Assembly (NCBI GenBank): GCA_020744425.1
Contig: JAGMUV010000006.1
Span: 1,984,001-2,048,000 of the forward strand
Length of the DNA: 64,000 bases
Origin: Dactylonectria macrodidyma
Lineage: Eukaryota; Ascomycota; Sordariomycetes; Hypocreales; Nectriaceae
Direction of reading: 5' to 3'
The notes below the pieces were generated by a model. The model made no database searches and was not told the DNA's origin. It saw only the letters and a program-made list of their open reading frames with translations. This document shows, one piece after another, positions 10,330 to 21,999 of this stretch; the stretch's first letter is position 1; each line of letters begins with the position of its first letter. The position numbers were made by a program, and so were the translations under genes.

Positions 10330-11598
10330 ATGAGCCTGCCCAATTCCATCAAGCCCACGAGCGCCACCAGAAAAACTATCTTTGGGTGCGAATACCGCAA
10401 AAGGATCGACGAATTGGCTTCGCTACCTCATCCACCAAAGACCATCTCCGGATACACTGACGCCCGCCTGAGACAAGGCCTCAACTCCGCTGACCAGGTT
10501 TTGCGAAACAGGTCTCGCCCTTTACAGGTCACTGCCTAGCCCTTTACGCGTCCGCTGCCAAGGCCGTCTTAGGGAAGAAGTACCAGCACAAGCACGAGTA
10601 CAACGCCATGCTTAAGAATATCTTGATGTACGAGGATGATATCTACTTCGGATCCTTCCTGCGAGCTCCTACCGGCCGAGACTTCGAACCCGATATGGTC
10701 GGGCGCTTGGCCGAAATTCGGCGATATGAGCTCACTACTCGTTACGAGGGCTACATGCACAATTCACAGGTAAAGCCTACGGTGCGAGCCCGAAACTGCT
10801 CAATACTTCGAGAAACTGCAAGAATGGAAACAATTCTGGGCTAATATCAATTCAGACATTAAATTCGAAGAGTCTTCATAGAAGATGCGATTTCGCAAGC
10901 TCAAGGTGAACGGAGTGAATATAGTGAATGAGGATGATATGGAAGCAACATTATCAGTATTTAGAGCCTGCCAATACATGGCCCTGAACTTCGACCAGAC
11001 AATACGGATTATCGCCATATATTCTGACCAGGACAATTCGGGGCATACTTCAATTCGTCAACATGTGGACCGTGGCGAGTGGCGTACTCTATCAGAAACA
11101 CTCTTCCGAGATGTGTGCGACCTCCTAGCGGCTTACCCTGGCCACCCCATATCAAACATCCCTATCATGGAGGCCGTCATCCTAACTGTTGCAGACGAGT
11201 ACTCCGAAAGACATAAGGAACGGCCACTCGACTACCAATCCCGGATACCTAAGGCCGCCTCATACTCTAAGACCGCAACCGGGAAACAGCCAATCCCTCC
11301 GACAGAGAGAAAGACGGCAACACCAAAGTATGAGCGACAGATAAGGGCTTGAAGTCGGATGATCAAGCTGCCCAATCTGGCTCAAGGGAGGCTTGACGCC
11401 TACCAGTCCATGTTTGGGACTGCCGAGGCCCTCATCGATCTACAGACCTGATGGGATTTAGCTGCCAATAACGACATGGAATCGGCTGATGCAGAGGCTC
11501 CTATTCAAAGGCTTGACAACGAGTATAGCCATCCAGCGTGCATAATGTTACGACCGAGCTGGTATTTTTCCGTGTTCGATTCATTCTTCCTTTGGTAG
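10330..11598 (+). pseudogene. Decayed unknown gene with frameshifts and in-frame stops
   Basis: A protein-like reading runs for about 1.2 kb but changes frame and meets stops. The start segment (from ATG at 10330, MSLPNSIKPTSATRK) stays open to about 10495. Continuity then moves to another frame (ALYASAAKAVLGKKY) that stays open to about 10770, shifts again near 10770-10795 into AQYFEKLQEWKQFW, and hits TAG at 10879-10881. The same frame goes on as KMRFRKLKVNG to TGA at 11350-11352, then another protein-like block to TGA at 11449-11451, ending at 11596-11598. Simple introns do not repair these junctions: no donor/acceptor pair I tried restores frame. TAG at 10879 could come from CAG by C-to-T at CpA, the change RIP makes, but one site proves nothing. 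Family not recognised. A missed exon model is the alternative. Confidence 0.5.
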
Positions 11599-12095
11599 TT
11601 AAATGATTCTTCCCCAACTTGAGAACATCCGGAAGAGTGTAGCGAAAGGCGGAGAAGATCGGACGCATTCTGAATGTCACGAAGGGATGGCCAACAGGTA
11701 GAAAGGATACCTAAAGACACAAGCCTTAGTGAAACATGAAAAGCATTATGGCATTTATGGTCTGTGATGTTCCTTAAAAAGGGCAGCCATAAAGTCTAAA
11801 TAGCAATTGCATTAAGCCCAATAGCAATATCTTGACGAGAACAATCAATGCAATTCTCATTTGGCACAGGAGCGGTTGATTGTTACCAGTTCTATTGAGA
11901 CTGTCTTGTTTCAAAGTCTTGAATGCTGTATCTCTATGTTCGGGAAATATATGGACAGACAAATAACTATATACAAAGGTCGTTACCCTTTCCAGTTTAA
12001 AACTGCATGTGTTTTAGGAGTACCAGTTGTTGGGCTTCCAGTTGACCTAATTTGTCGTATTAGCAAGTCTTATTCGCGTTCTCAAACAGGCAGGT
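11599..12095. other. Intergenic, A/T-rich, no gene seen
   Basis: Only short ORFs. The part near 12095 is probably the 3' untranslated end of the minus-strand FMN enzyme gene. Confidence 0.55.
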
Positions 12096-13496
12096 TCAGC
12101 TTACGAAGTTGGCATTGATCTTCTTGAGGTCAGCGACACCCAGGTTACCAGCATCGACGGCGATCTCGTTCTTGAGGATCTCGATGGCCCGGGCGACGCC
12201 CTCAGTACCGTAGACATTGGCGAACATGAAGGGGCGGCCGAGACCAACAGCCTTAACGCCGAGAGCGAGGAGCTTCAGGACATCACCACCATAGCGGATA
12301 CCACCGTCGGCGTAGACCTCGAGCTTCTTGAAAACCTGGGGAGCCTCGCGGTAGATCTCAAGGGCGACCTCGAGAGCGGATGGGCTGTCGTCGAGCTGAC
12401 GGCCGCCGTGGTTGGACAGAATGATAGCAGGGGCGCCGTACTTGACAGCGAGCTTAGCATCCTCGACGCTACCAATACCCTTGAGGATGATGGGGAGGGA
12501 GGTCTTCTTCTGGAGTTGCTTGTAGTAGTCCCACTGATGAACTGTTAGCGACGAGTCAAGGGGTTACAATTACGTTCATGGCGAGCAAGAACTAACAGTG
12601 AAGGTGGAGAAGGCGGAGTTGCTGCATATCATGTTAGCTCTGGAGCTGCAGAGGGAGACATCAAGGAGAACTTACGCAGAGCCAACGCCATAGCGGCCGG
12701 CACGGTGGCGGATAGAGCCAGCGGCAGAGTCGACGGTGAAGACAAGAGCGTCGGCACCAGCCTTCTCGCTGCGGTCAATCTCCTGCTGGGTCACAGTGTC
12801 GTTGGAGGTCAGGTAGAGCTAGAGATGGTTAGGAACATGTAATATGGTGAGATCGTTTGTGAACCCACCTGTTGGAATACAACCTGGCCCTCAGCCTTGG
12901 CGGCGTGAATCTCCTCAATGGAGAGGTATGCGTAGTGTGAGGGCTGGACACTAATTAGCGAAACTCAATAGAATGGCTCATCCGGAATGCATACGATGTA
13001 GATGATATCACCCTCGGCGGCACCCTTGACAAGACCGTACTCGGCCTGGGGGCTGCCGTACTCAGCACGAGCACAGGGGCTGATGAAGAAAGGAGCCGAG
13101 ACGTTGTGTCCAAGCATGGTAGTGCTACATAGTCAACTCGTCAGTTACATTTAATGGTTTGGCTGTCCAATTGACTTACGCCAGGGTGCTCTTGAGCTGA
13201 GAGACGCCAGCAAGGACTCTGGGTTTGAAGTGGTAACGGTGGAAGACCTCGAGGTTGTTTCGGTAAGAGTACTCGCCACCAGCACCGTTACGGTAGTAGG
13301 TGTAGTTCTTGTCAGGGAGGTAGTGCTCGGCAGCCCAGTCAAAGTCGGGGAGGCCCATGATGTCTGCGAGCTCAGGGAGCTCGGTGTCGGGAAGATCGCC
13401 GAGGACCAACTCGATGCCGGTATCGGGCGAGTTGAGGAATGGCCGGGCGGCCAGGGCGCCTGAGACCAGGGCGCTGGCGAGGAACTGAGTACGCAT
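12096..13496 (-). CDS. FMN-dependent 2-hydroxyacid oxidase/dehydrogenase, probably secreted
   Basis: The enzyme belongs to the FMN-dependent alpha-hydroxyacid dehydrogenase family (lactate or glycolate oxidase, lactate monooxygenase, cytochrome b2 core). I read six exons: 13496-13180, 13124-12995, 12943-12869, 12818-12676, 12621-12597 and 12533-12096, giving 375 aa. All junctions have GT donors and AG acceptors and keep frame. Motifs: YTYYRNGAGGEYSYRNN near the N-terminus; NVSAPFFISPCARA; LKGI with Lys248; SNHGGRQLD with the catalytic His272; and DGGIRYGGD plus GLGRPFMF for FMN phosphate. There is no cytochrome b5 domain, so it is not a cytochrome b2. MRTQFLASALVSGALAARPF looks like a secretion signal rather than a mitochondrial presequence. 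The fifth exon is only 25 nt. Substrate cannot be told from sequence. Confidence 0.9.
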
Positions 13497-13799
13497 AGTG
13501 AAAGGAGAGGATAGCCTGTAGAATTGAAGATCGATGAAAGAAAGTGAATGGATGAATGAGAGTGAGTGGTGTGACTACTGGAGCTGGAGAGAGAGAAGGA
13601 GGTTGTTGGTTGAGGGCGCGACGGTTGTATTTAACACCGAGGTAGGTACTATTACCAAGTCCGTAGGAGGCAAGTACACGTACGTAGTAGGCAAGTGTAT
13701 TCTCAGTCAGGACTTCTGTTTGGAGGGCTGCTACAAGGTATGGCGACACCTAGTGACGGGTTGGCGTATCCCACATAGTGATTAATCATGGGCCCCATC

Positions 13800-13856
13800 A
13801 TCCCGTTTCTGGGATAAATGGACCTAGGACACATGGTGCCGGGATATTTCATCCCG
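13800..13856. promoter_or_regulatory. Paired inverted repeats upstream of the FMN enzyme gene
   Basis: Two short palindromic elements: ATCCC-6 nt-GGGAT at 13800-13815 and CGGGAT-5 nt-ATCCCG at 13840-13856. They lie about 300-360 bp upstream of the minus-strand start at 13496. The paired GGGAT/ATCCC half-sites resemble dimeric activator sites, but which factor would bind is unknown. They could equally be chance or a hairpin. Confidence 0.3.
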
Positions 13857-14538
13857 CCGACGGCATCCCTGGTTTAGGCCTCTTCTGTCAAAAACAGGGC
13901 TATCTTGTACAAATCCTGGAAACTTGGAAGACCAATGGAATAAGCTTCTAGATTACTACGTTAGGTCTCTGGGTCAGGCTTGGCTGGGTCTTCTGTCGAC
14001 GTCAAGGCCCTTTGAGGCTTGATGCAACGCTGGCCCGCATGCCTGGATCCGCTCCCGAAATTACGACTGTTGCATGTAGCCTTTATCTGATCCGTTCTCA
14101 TCCCATGCTAGCGTTCTGCTGTTGCCTACTTGGGCCACGTTCTAGTCCAAGGGGTTTGGTGATTTTTGAAGCTGCTAGGATGTTTATGTGACGGGATGGT
14201 GCTGGATGGCAAACGGAGAAGACCAGTTACGGAGCTGAGCCATGGCCCTGGCGCTTGAGTCGTTGAGGCATTTGAGACCGCCACCCGCGATCATGATTTA
14301 GCGTGGGCACTTCAATCGAAGAAGTCAATCGAAGGGTTTCCAGTTTCTACAGCTGGGAAACTTCAATTGAAACAAAACATTCCAATCCACTTACACGAAT
14401 GAGTCTGATCAACATCGAGTATCTCAGAGCGTCGCAACGATGCAACATCCAGTCGGAGTCGATCTTCCGGTTACATGCACTCACTCACTCAATCGCACTC
14501 ACTGGGTCACATTCCAGGCCACACAGTTCATCCCATCT

Positions 14539-14600
14539 TCTTTCTGGCCCACGATCCATTCTTTCTGGCCCACGATCCATTATTCTGGCCCTTGATCCAT
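14539..14600. repeat. Short tandem repeat, about 21-bp unit
   Basis: Two identical 21-bp units (14539-14559, 14560-14580), with core CTGGCCCACGATCCAT, are followed by a diverged 20-bp third unit (14581-14600, core CTGGCCCTTGATCCAT) and a partial CTCTGGCC. Noncoding context. Confidence 0.85.
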
Positions 14601-14810
14601 CTCTGGCCAAGCCCCCGGTGGTCGGCATTGCACTATCCCTGCTCGTTACGCAATCGCATAAAGAATGTTTTACACCTGATCCGTCCCAGTCCCCTAGTCG
14701 TTAAGCTTAAGTTATTTAATTAGCCAGGCAAAAAAAGAAGGATCATCACCAACCCAGACCACACGCCATGATCAATTCGCCCCCAGCTGGGGCCACCTGA
14801 TTCAAGGTTT

Positions 14811-14814
<4 letters not shown>

Positions 14815-14841
<27 letters not shown>
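14815..14841. repeat. Homopolymer C tract (27 bases)
   Basis: Twenty-seven consecutive C residues on the plus strand. The length may be affected by sequencing or assembly error. Confidence 0.9.
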
Positions 14842-15382
14842 GGACACCCTCAACAAGGATCCTGCTCGCGAGCCCCATGATGATTGATCACTCATGCTCA
14901 CATAACTAAAGTGCCAAGGTAACCTCGAGCGGCGAGTGATCCAGATTCAGTCCGGATGAGGGAGACCAACAAGCTGCAAGAGGAACGGAGCCGCACCCCT
15001 CGATGGCAGAAGCAAGCATATGCTTACGGCTGTTGGCTCAAGGTGCAGGTTTCAAGGGTGTTTCATGATCTGACAGAAGGATTTCATTGGTTACTGCAAA
15101 TCCTCCAGAAATCACTCAAGACACAATTCGCGTTCTTCAGCTATCATTCTTCACTTAGTCTTCTTCATCGTCCATACGTACTTTTGAGCCTCACTCGCAG
15201 CTACCATTGTCACCCTCCAACCTCAAAGCTACCTCGAACAGGCAGCTCGCTAGTCTCTCTCGTGGCTAGATCTAGAAAATATCTTGGCTCTATCGTGTCG
15301 CAGTGGCTCAGCATGCTATGACGCAGGTCCCATTTTCTTGGCAGATCCACGCAAAGACAACTAACCGTAGCGATGCAAAACC

Positions 15383-16100
15383 ATGTCCAGCGTATCCCAC
15401 GCACGTAGCTCGCTCCCTCCGAGTCGGCATCCACAATCGCAACTGGTACCCTCTTCTACACAACCAGGAACAATATTTGCCTCAAGACATCGAAAGATGA
15501 TGACAAAAGAAATGGACCCATCTCACTCCCGAGTTCCGAGCATTTCCGGGCGAGAGAGCCCCCCAGCAGCCGTAGAGATGGACTATGCACAGAAACTGAA
15601 CCCATCTTCGAGCTTGAACAGAAGGTTTACGCTACTGGCCAAGTAATTGCACCGATACGATCAAGCCACCATATAGCGATACGTCAGATTCTGTCCTTCA
15701 TCTGTCCCAACGCTTCGGTAACAGCAGCGACGACGTGGATGAGTTTCCACTCTCGTAGAATTTGGACATGCACACTCATTGAACACCATGCCTTGCTCCC
15801 ATCCCATGCCCATGCCTCCGAGAGGCACTCCTTCAAATCTACCCAGTGGTGGACCAGTAAGCGCGCCGCGTGACGTATCATCGCCCCGTGGAATCTGATC
15901 CTCGAATCTCAAGAGTGGGCAGAGCTCTCAAGCACAGACACCCCAAGTCCAAACCTAGCGGCGGCAGTGCCGGAGCGAGGGAGGACCTTTGGAAGCGATA
16001 GGCATCCCTTGGCCCTCACTCTCGCCCGTCGTCGACCTTCTGTATTTACTCCTGCCGCCTTATAGTCGAGCGTTGTATATCTAGGCAGTATACTCGCTCT
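15383..16100 (+). other. Protein-like but interrupted stretch, possible gene relic
   Basis: From an ATG in good context at 15383 (AAAACCATGTCC) the frame reads a Ser/Pro/His-rich segment of 87 codons to 15646. Further Ser/Pro/Met-rich text (for example HPMPMPPRGTPSNLP) lies at about 15770-15900, in a frame broken by stops. Another frame over 15600-15860 gives FELEQKVYATGQVIAP. This could be a decayed low-complexity regulator-like gene, an unrecognised spliced gene, or chance. I could not assemble a consistent exon model. Confidence 0.2.
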
Positions 16101-17901
16101 CACAACATTCAGCGGAGTGCAAACCTCGTGTTGAGGCCGACATCACCACCGCCATTCTACTCACAATATTCTGGCGTCAATAACAGAGCCGGGCGCGACC
16201 AAAGTCCATTGTGAATGATACTCTTCTCACATTCAGTGTTATACCAGTAACGGGTTAATGACGGCTCGTCAAGCCTTCAGTATTAAGTTAAGTCATTCGC
16301 TCCTCATAACCCTTGCTGTCGATATCGCTGTCGACAGAGGATGCAAGCGGCAGGAGCTCAAATCTCGGGATAGTCGTCATCCATTGCGAATAGTCGACTG
16401 CAACATCGAATGAGCAAAAGTACTGCAACCGCTACGCATGAACCATGTGATTGATGCAAGGATCCTCAGCTACTACTACGTAGATACGACAGGCGGCTGC
16501 TGAAAAGGGCAAGTGTATTGCTCGAATGGGCTCGGATAGGTTCGGATCGATTCCAATTCGGGAGCAGCAAAAAAAAAAGTCTGGTTGATGATCAATTGGG
16601 GCAGGAGAATATCGGTCATTTATTCGGTTGGATTATGTGCTGCTGCCGCCGTCCCCGGAGTCAGGGTGTGCAGCGGTCGAACTTTTGTAGAAATACCATG
16701 AGCAGTGGTATCACTGTGCCACAACTGATTCCCCATGCTTTGTGCGCGAACGTTGCCACATAGCCTACGAAATTTGAGTAGTAGAGCTCGTGCTAAAGCA
16801 GTAAGTCGAACAACAGTGGGTGATTCACGGACTAAGACTGAATCAAACTATGAGCTATTCGCAATCCTATGTCTTTCGTCAACAGATACAGAGTATTCAC
16901 GAAGTGCTGGGATGGTGTATATATATGCTCAATTAGCCTATGATCCTATTCTGGTTGACAGTCATTTAGATGAAGCCCTTGCCACGGTGAACTGTAAGAG
17001 GTGTGAGTTTAGGCTATGCAAGTCCTTGTTAAATTATTCCCCTGCGTCGTGTGATAGTCAGGACATCGAATGACAACCTGAGAGGCATGTCTAGGTTGAG
17101 GCAACAATACCATCTGCGTCCCACTGGGATAAAGGCATTCAGTCGCACCATTTTCTAGTAGAAGAGGGCGTGAAATATTGGTGTCATGAATGCCCTGGTC
17201 AAGTCGTGGGGGAGCCTAGTCATCCGGAACTACCTACCTGGGTAATAAGTGTAGGGTGAGTTGCTATAGTTCGCATCAAAATTGGCAGCGATCATGACAT
17301 CAGAGCGAATTTTTGCACACTGGCAAGGCGATGACTACGTAATAAAATATAAGGGATGAATACTAGTACAAACGGGCCTAGGCACATACGAAGTAAAATA
17401 CTTGTTATTGAATCCGGCTTTGGGCATATGCATCCGCCTTCTTTTCTCCGCATGCAGACTGGGGTCAAAGAGCCAGGGAGAGCGGACGTCAATTCGACCC
17501 TAGCGTTGAGGCCGCAGCCATATATGCAGGCATGAGTGACATACAAGAACGATGAGCCATGTTATGTATTCCGAGCCAACACTTGTCAAGATTCATAAAC
17601 GAAGCGACGGACAGTTTGTTGCATCTCACAGAGAAAAGGAGCAAAACATCGCCCAATTTATTCTTGCCAATCAACGTCGAGGACGCTTGTGACCGACGGT
17701 GAGGCGTAAAGGTGGGGCTCGTTGCCGGGCAACGTCACCAAACACGGACACGCACAACAATGTCACCTGCCGAGCTGCATATGACAAGAGTGACAAGAGC
17801 TCATCTCTATCAACATTACATCGCAGTGTGTAAACACTGAATTCTGTCAGCTTTCTTTCTACTAACATTCAAGACACCGACACAGCAATCACACCCCAAC
17901 C

Positions 17902-20900
17902 ATGGAGTCACCACCCAAGAGAATGACGCGTGCACGCGCCGCGGCCAAGGCTGGTGAGCCTACCGTGAAGACGACCAAGATTATCACAGCCGCTGCGCGG
18001 GCAAAGAGCTCAGCAACCGCCAGCACAAAGAGTACCGCCGCCAAGCGGAAAACTCGAGCAGATGAGCATGAGGAAGAGGAGGAAGCTCAGCGCGAGGTCT
18101 CCGCGCCAAGGCGGCCGCGAGGCCGGCCAAAGAAGGTGGAGGGCCCGGTAGAGGCTGAGGCACCTGCGAGACCCACGCGTGCCCGGGTCACAAAGAAAAT
18201 CACCACAGAAGCCCCCAAGGAGGATGCCGTACCAGTCAAAGCAACACGAGGGCGGCCGAAGAAGGTGGCGGCGCCAGCACCGGCCGAGGAGGTGGCAGCC
18301 GCCGAACCCGTCAAGAAGACAACCAGAGCCCGAGCTACCACAACTTCAAGAACAACTGCAGCAGCTAAGCCTGCTGTCAAGAAGAGCGTCAAGTTCCAGG
18401 AACCTGACAAGGAGAATATTGAGCCAGCCATCGAAGCCAATGAACCTGTAAATGGCGGACTTCGAGGCCGACCAGCCAAGCGTGGCACAGCCGTGGGCAC
18501 CCGAACCACCAGAGCGGCGGTAAGAACCGCAACGACAGACAAAAAGCCCCTGAGCCCTAAGAAGATGACCCAGATGCCCGTTTCGAAGGATGAGTCCGAA
18601 GATGAGCTTGCAGGCGAATCGACCCCTATCAAGCCATTGATGAAGAACCCCATCAAACCCCGAATCAATACCATCGCCAAGAGCCAACCAACGCCATCTG
18701 AGGAAGAGACGGAGCCGACTCTCAACACCGATACCGTACTCAACCCTCCAGACCTTGCCACATCTGTCCTGACCTCCCCTGCAAGGAGGATGGTTGCTCC
18801 CCAAACGCTGGACACCATGAGGTCTCCTGCTCGTCGGATTGGCCCCGTGCAACTGCCGGGCTCTACCTTGAAGCCCAGCAGCGGCCTCGCTGGACAGACC
18901 GGGACCGCCTCCCCGTTCAAGGCGTCACTTCTACAATCAGCAGCCAAGCGACCATCGTCTCCCATCAAGGGCCTGAACTTTGGAAACGCACCCAAATCTC
19001 AACAATCCCAGTCGGCCATGAAGGCCTCGTTGCTTCAATCACCAGCAAAGCGATCGTTCCCCGGCCTGGTGCCTCTCACTGAGCCTCGACAGCGGGACGC
19101 AACTGCTCTAGGCGCTTCACCAGCCATGAAGCCTCTCGTCTTGTCAGGTCTCACCTCCACCAAACTTGATCGACCCTCAGCCAAGCTCATGATGGAGGAT
19201 CAGCCTGGTGAGAGTGCGGATGACCTGGAAGACGACCTTTTCAGTGCACCCATGGAGAGTCTGCAGTTTCCCGGCCGACTGTCCGCTGTCCTTCCCCGCC
19301 ATGCGGACCCGGTGTACAAGAAGGACATGGGCATTGCCGATGAGCCCGGAGCCGAAGTCCAACAAGATGAAGGTCTTGACGATGTGGAGTCGGTTGAGCA
19401 GGTCCATGCCGATACTGCAGAGGTTGATGAGCAGGTTCACGAGCAGTCCATTGATGAGCTTGCCGAACCCGCTTACGAGGCCGAGGATGAGATGGTCATT
19501 GATGAGGTGGCGGCTGACTCGGAAGGTGAGGAGCCAGTATCTGCCAGTTGCAGCCCATCTCAGTCTCCTGTTCAGACCGAGAACCCGATTTTCCAGCTCA
19601 GGGATAAGGACTTGGATCCTTATGAGGACATGGACTCCGAATCTGAGGACGAAATGGAGGCTGCTGCTCAGGTAGTCCCAGCCACGCCAAACCCTTTCAC
19701 CCAGAAGACCCCCAAGACCCAGGGAACTGGTCGAAGCCAAGCCAAGGCATCCCGACAATCACTCGGAGGATTCACCGCTCTGGCTGAACGGTTTGGTTCT
19801 TGGTCTGCTGCGAGCCCCATCAAGATGGTTCCCTTGGTTCCCACCACTGCGGCAGAACCAGTTCCCACGCAGTCATCAACCCCAGTGTCTGAGATTTCTC
19901 TGCACTTCTTCGAGGATGAGATGTCTGTCCGCCCCGATGTCAACGCAGAGGATCCGGAGAACCAACTCGGTGAGGTGCTGGAGCCCTCCTTCGATGACAT
20001 CATGGTCACTGAGGAGGACCTCGCCCTGGCTCACGAGGCCAACGAGATGTCTCTCTTGGAGCCTGAAGTCCTTGAAGGAGTAGCCAACTGCGATGTCTTT
20101 GATGACACTCTGTCTGAGGCTAGCCAGGAGTACGGGGATGAGAATCAGCTCCCTCTGGATCCCGCCCTCGCCAACTCACATTCCGCTGCTCTCATGACAC
20201 CTGTACGTCCTGTTATGAAGACCTTCAACACGACCACAAAGGTTCCGTTGAAGCCTTCGGATGACTCTACTCCCAGTCCTCTCAAAAAGCGATGCTTCAC
20301 CGCCTCTCGCGTCGCTCCCAAGCGCCCTACTGGTCCGAACCGGAGCGCAACTGTCATTTCTTACTCGTCCAAAAATGACAGAAAGAGTCTGCCGGTCACC
20401 AGTGGGGAGCTTGCCTCTGCACCTGCCACTCCTGGCCCCGTCACTCCGTCCAAGTCTGACCTCTGGTCATCCATTGGTACGCCCGCGCGTACTCCTCGAC
20501 GGGATGTCGACCCTGCCCTGCTTCGTGGTGCTGTCGTTTTCGTTGACGTTCACACCAGCGAGGGTGCAGACGCCAGCAGCATCTTCGTTGAGCTGCTGAC
20601 TCAGATGGGAGCCAAGTGCATGAAGACGTGGACCTGGAATCCTAGTGGTTCTGGAGACGTGTCCTCCAGTAAGGTTGGAATCACGCACGTCGTCTTCAAG
20701 GATGGCGGCAAGCGGACCCTAGAGAAGGTCCGCGAAACCAATGGCGTCGTCCAATGTGTCGGCGTCAGTTGGGTGCTTGAGTAAGTTATCCCGGTAACAG
20801 CATCAATTACTGCATCATAAACTAACTTCAAACAGCTGCGAGCGGGAGAATGAGTGGCTCGAGGAGGGTCCCTACTATATCGACACCAAGGTTGTTCCTC

Positions 20901-21406
20901 GCGGTGGCGCCCGTCGTCGTAAGAGCATGGAGCCTAAGGCCCTGGCCAACATGAACGGCACTCTTGTCAGCAGCCCTGTGAAGGGTTCTCGGACTCCTAG
21001 CACTCCCAGCGCTTTAAGGAACCGACGTGAGAGCGCCAATTGGGTCTTCACACCTTCGGAACAGGCCGATGAGGACATGGAGGAGGACCACGATTGGTCC
21101 AACTTGATGCTCACTCCTGTCCCGAAGACCCCTGCTCCGGATGCGGTTGCTCGATATGCGGCCAACCTTGTGCCGGAGACTCCCTCGGATGACGAGGAAG
21201 ATGATGACGCAGACTACTCTCCCACCAAGGAGAATCTGCTTACGCGGACATGTCCCCCTAAGCAGAACCCCTTTCGCGACTTGGGCGCGGGTATCCTGAG
21301 CAAGGATAAGGATGAGCAGGTGCTCATGAGACTTATGGCAGCGCGCCGCAAGAGCCTGCAGTTTGCTCCCAAGATTGGCAGCCCGCTGGCTCGAGCCTGG
21401 CAATAG
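17902..21406 (+). CDS. AT-hook and BRCT-domain nuclear protein
   Basis: Two exons, 17902-20780 and 20836-21406 (GTAAGT donor, CTAAC branch, CAG acceptor), give 1149 aa. The N-terminus is Lys/Arg/Ala-rich with three AT-hook cores: RPRGRPKK (71-78), TRGRPKK (115-121) and a later LRGRPAKRG. These imply minor-groove DNA binding. A long, disordered, acidic middle carries many SP/TP sites (SPAKR, SPLKK, TPSK) suggestive of CDK control. A single BRCT domain starts at about residue 872 (RGAVVFVDVHTSEGADASS) and continues across the intron to WVLDCERENEWLEEGPYYID. The tail is acidic. The arrangement recalls fungal microcephalin-like BRCT proteins; a role in chromatin or DNA-damage response is inferred from domains only. 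The intron lies inside the BRCT domain. Confidence 0.88.
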
Positions 21407-21999
21407 ATGCCAACACGGTTGTGAATTACTGGGATATTGTACATGGATGCATTTGGATTTTGGATTGGGCATAGTTTTGGCCATTACCTTGCCGGATGGC
21501 AGGTAGCTGACACTCGTTTCGTTTGGGAACTGGATACACATAGGCACGGAGGCATACAGGACCGTGGGTGTTTGGCGTCAAAGGGGCCTGGTTGATTTGA
21601 ATTCTTGTATGGATACCCGAGATGGTCACTCCGGGGGGTTCACTCGTTCATAAGGATATTGTAATGGCCCATATGGTGCTTTTCCAAGAGTTGCGAGTCT
21701 ACCAACGTGACCGTGTGAAATGTGTAATTGATGCATCTTGCTTGTTCAACTGAACGGCTTCTCGTCGTTCCCCGAGTTGAAGCGCCGCCTATGACATGTC
21801 GTATATATCGTGTGTGATCTTCAGCTAGTCTTATTTATTCAGCTGATTGCCCTGAACTAGGCGACTGCGGCAGATGGTTATCGTGATCAAACTCTATGTG
21901 CATCTGCAGGGCGGAATGTATGAGGCAAACCCATGCTGCCTCCCAACTGCATTTTTCTCCTCCCAATTTGTTCATAATCAGCATGCTCTGGCAAGCCCC
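21407..21999. other. Intergenic between convergent genes
   Basis: No gene supported. It probably holds the 3' ends of the BRCT gene (+) and the HYPK-like gene (-). Confidence 0.6.

Larger units (their letters stand above)
13497..17901. other. 4.4-kb intergenic region with repeats and possible relic
   Basis: No intact gene is supported. It holds inverted GGGAT/ATCCC repeats (13800-13856), a tandem repeat (14539-14600), a 27-base C tract (14815-14841) and a protein-like but broken stretch (15383-16100). 16200-17880 has only short ORFs and is A/T-richer. The last 200 bases should hold the promoter of the AT-hook/BRCT gene. Confidence 0.55.

Noticed and set aside
14303..14704. 133-codon ORF covering the 21-bp tandem repeats
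   Set aside because: Its apparent SGPRSI repeats are only the DNA repeat being translated, and the frame has no further support.
18087..18995. 302-codon antisense ORF opposite the AT-hook/BRCT gene
   Set aside because: It mirrors the Lys/Ala/Pro-rich sense coding bias and has no domain. The sense strand has clear motifs.
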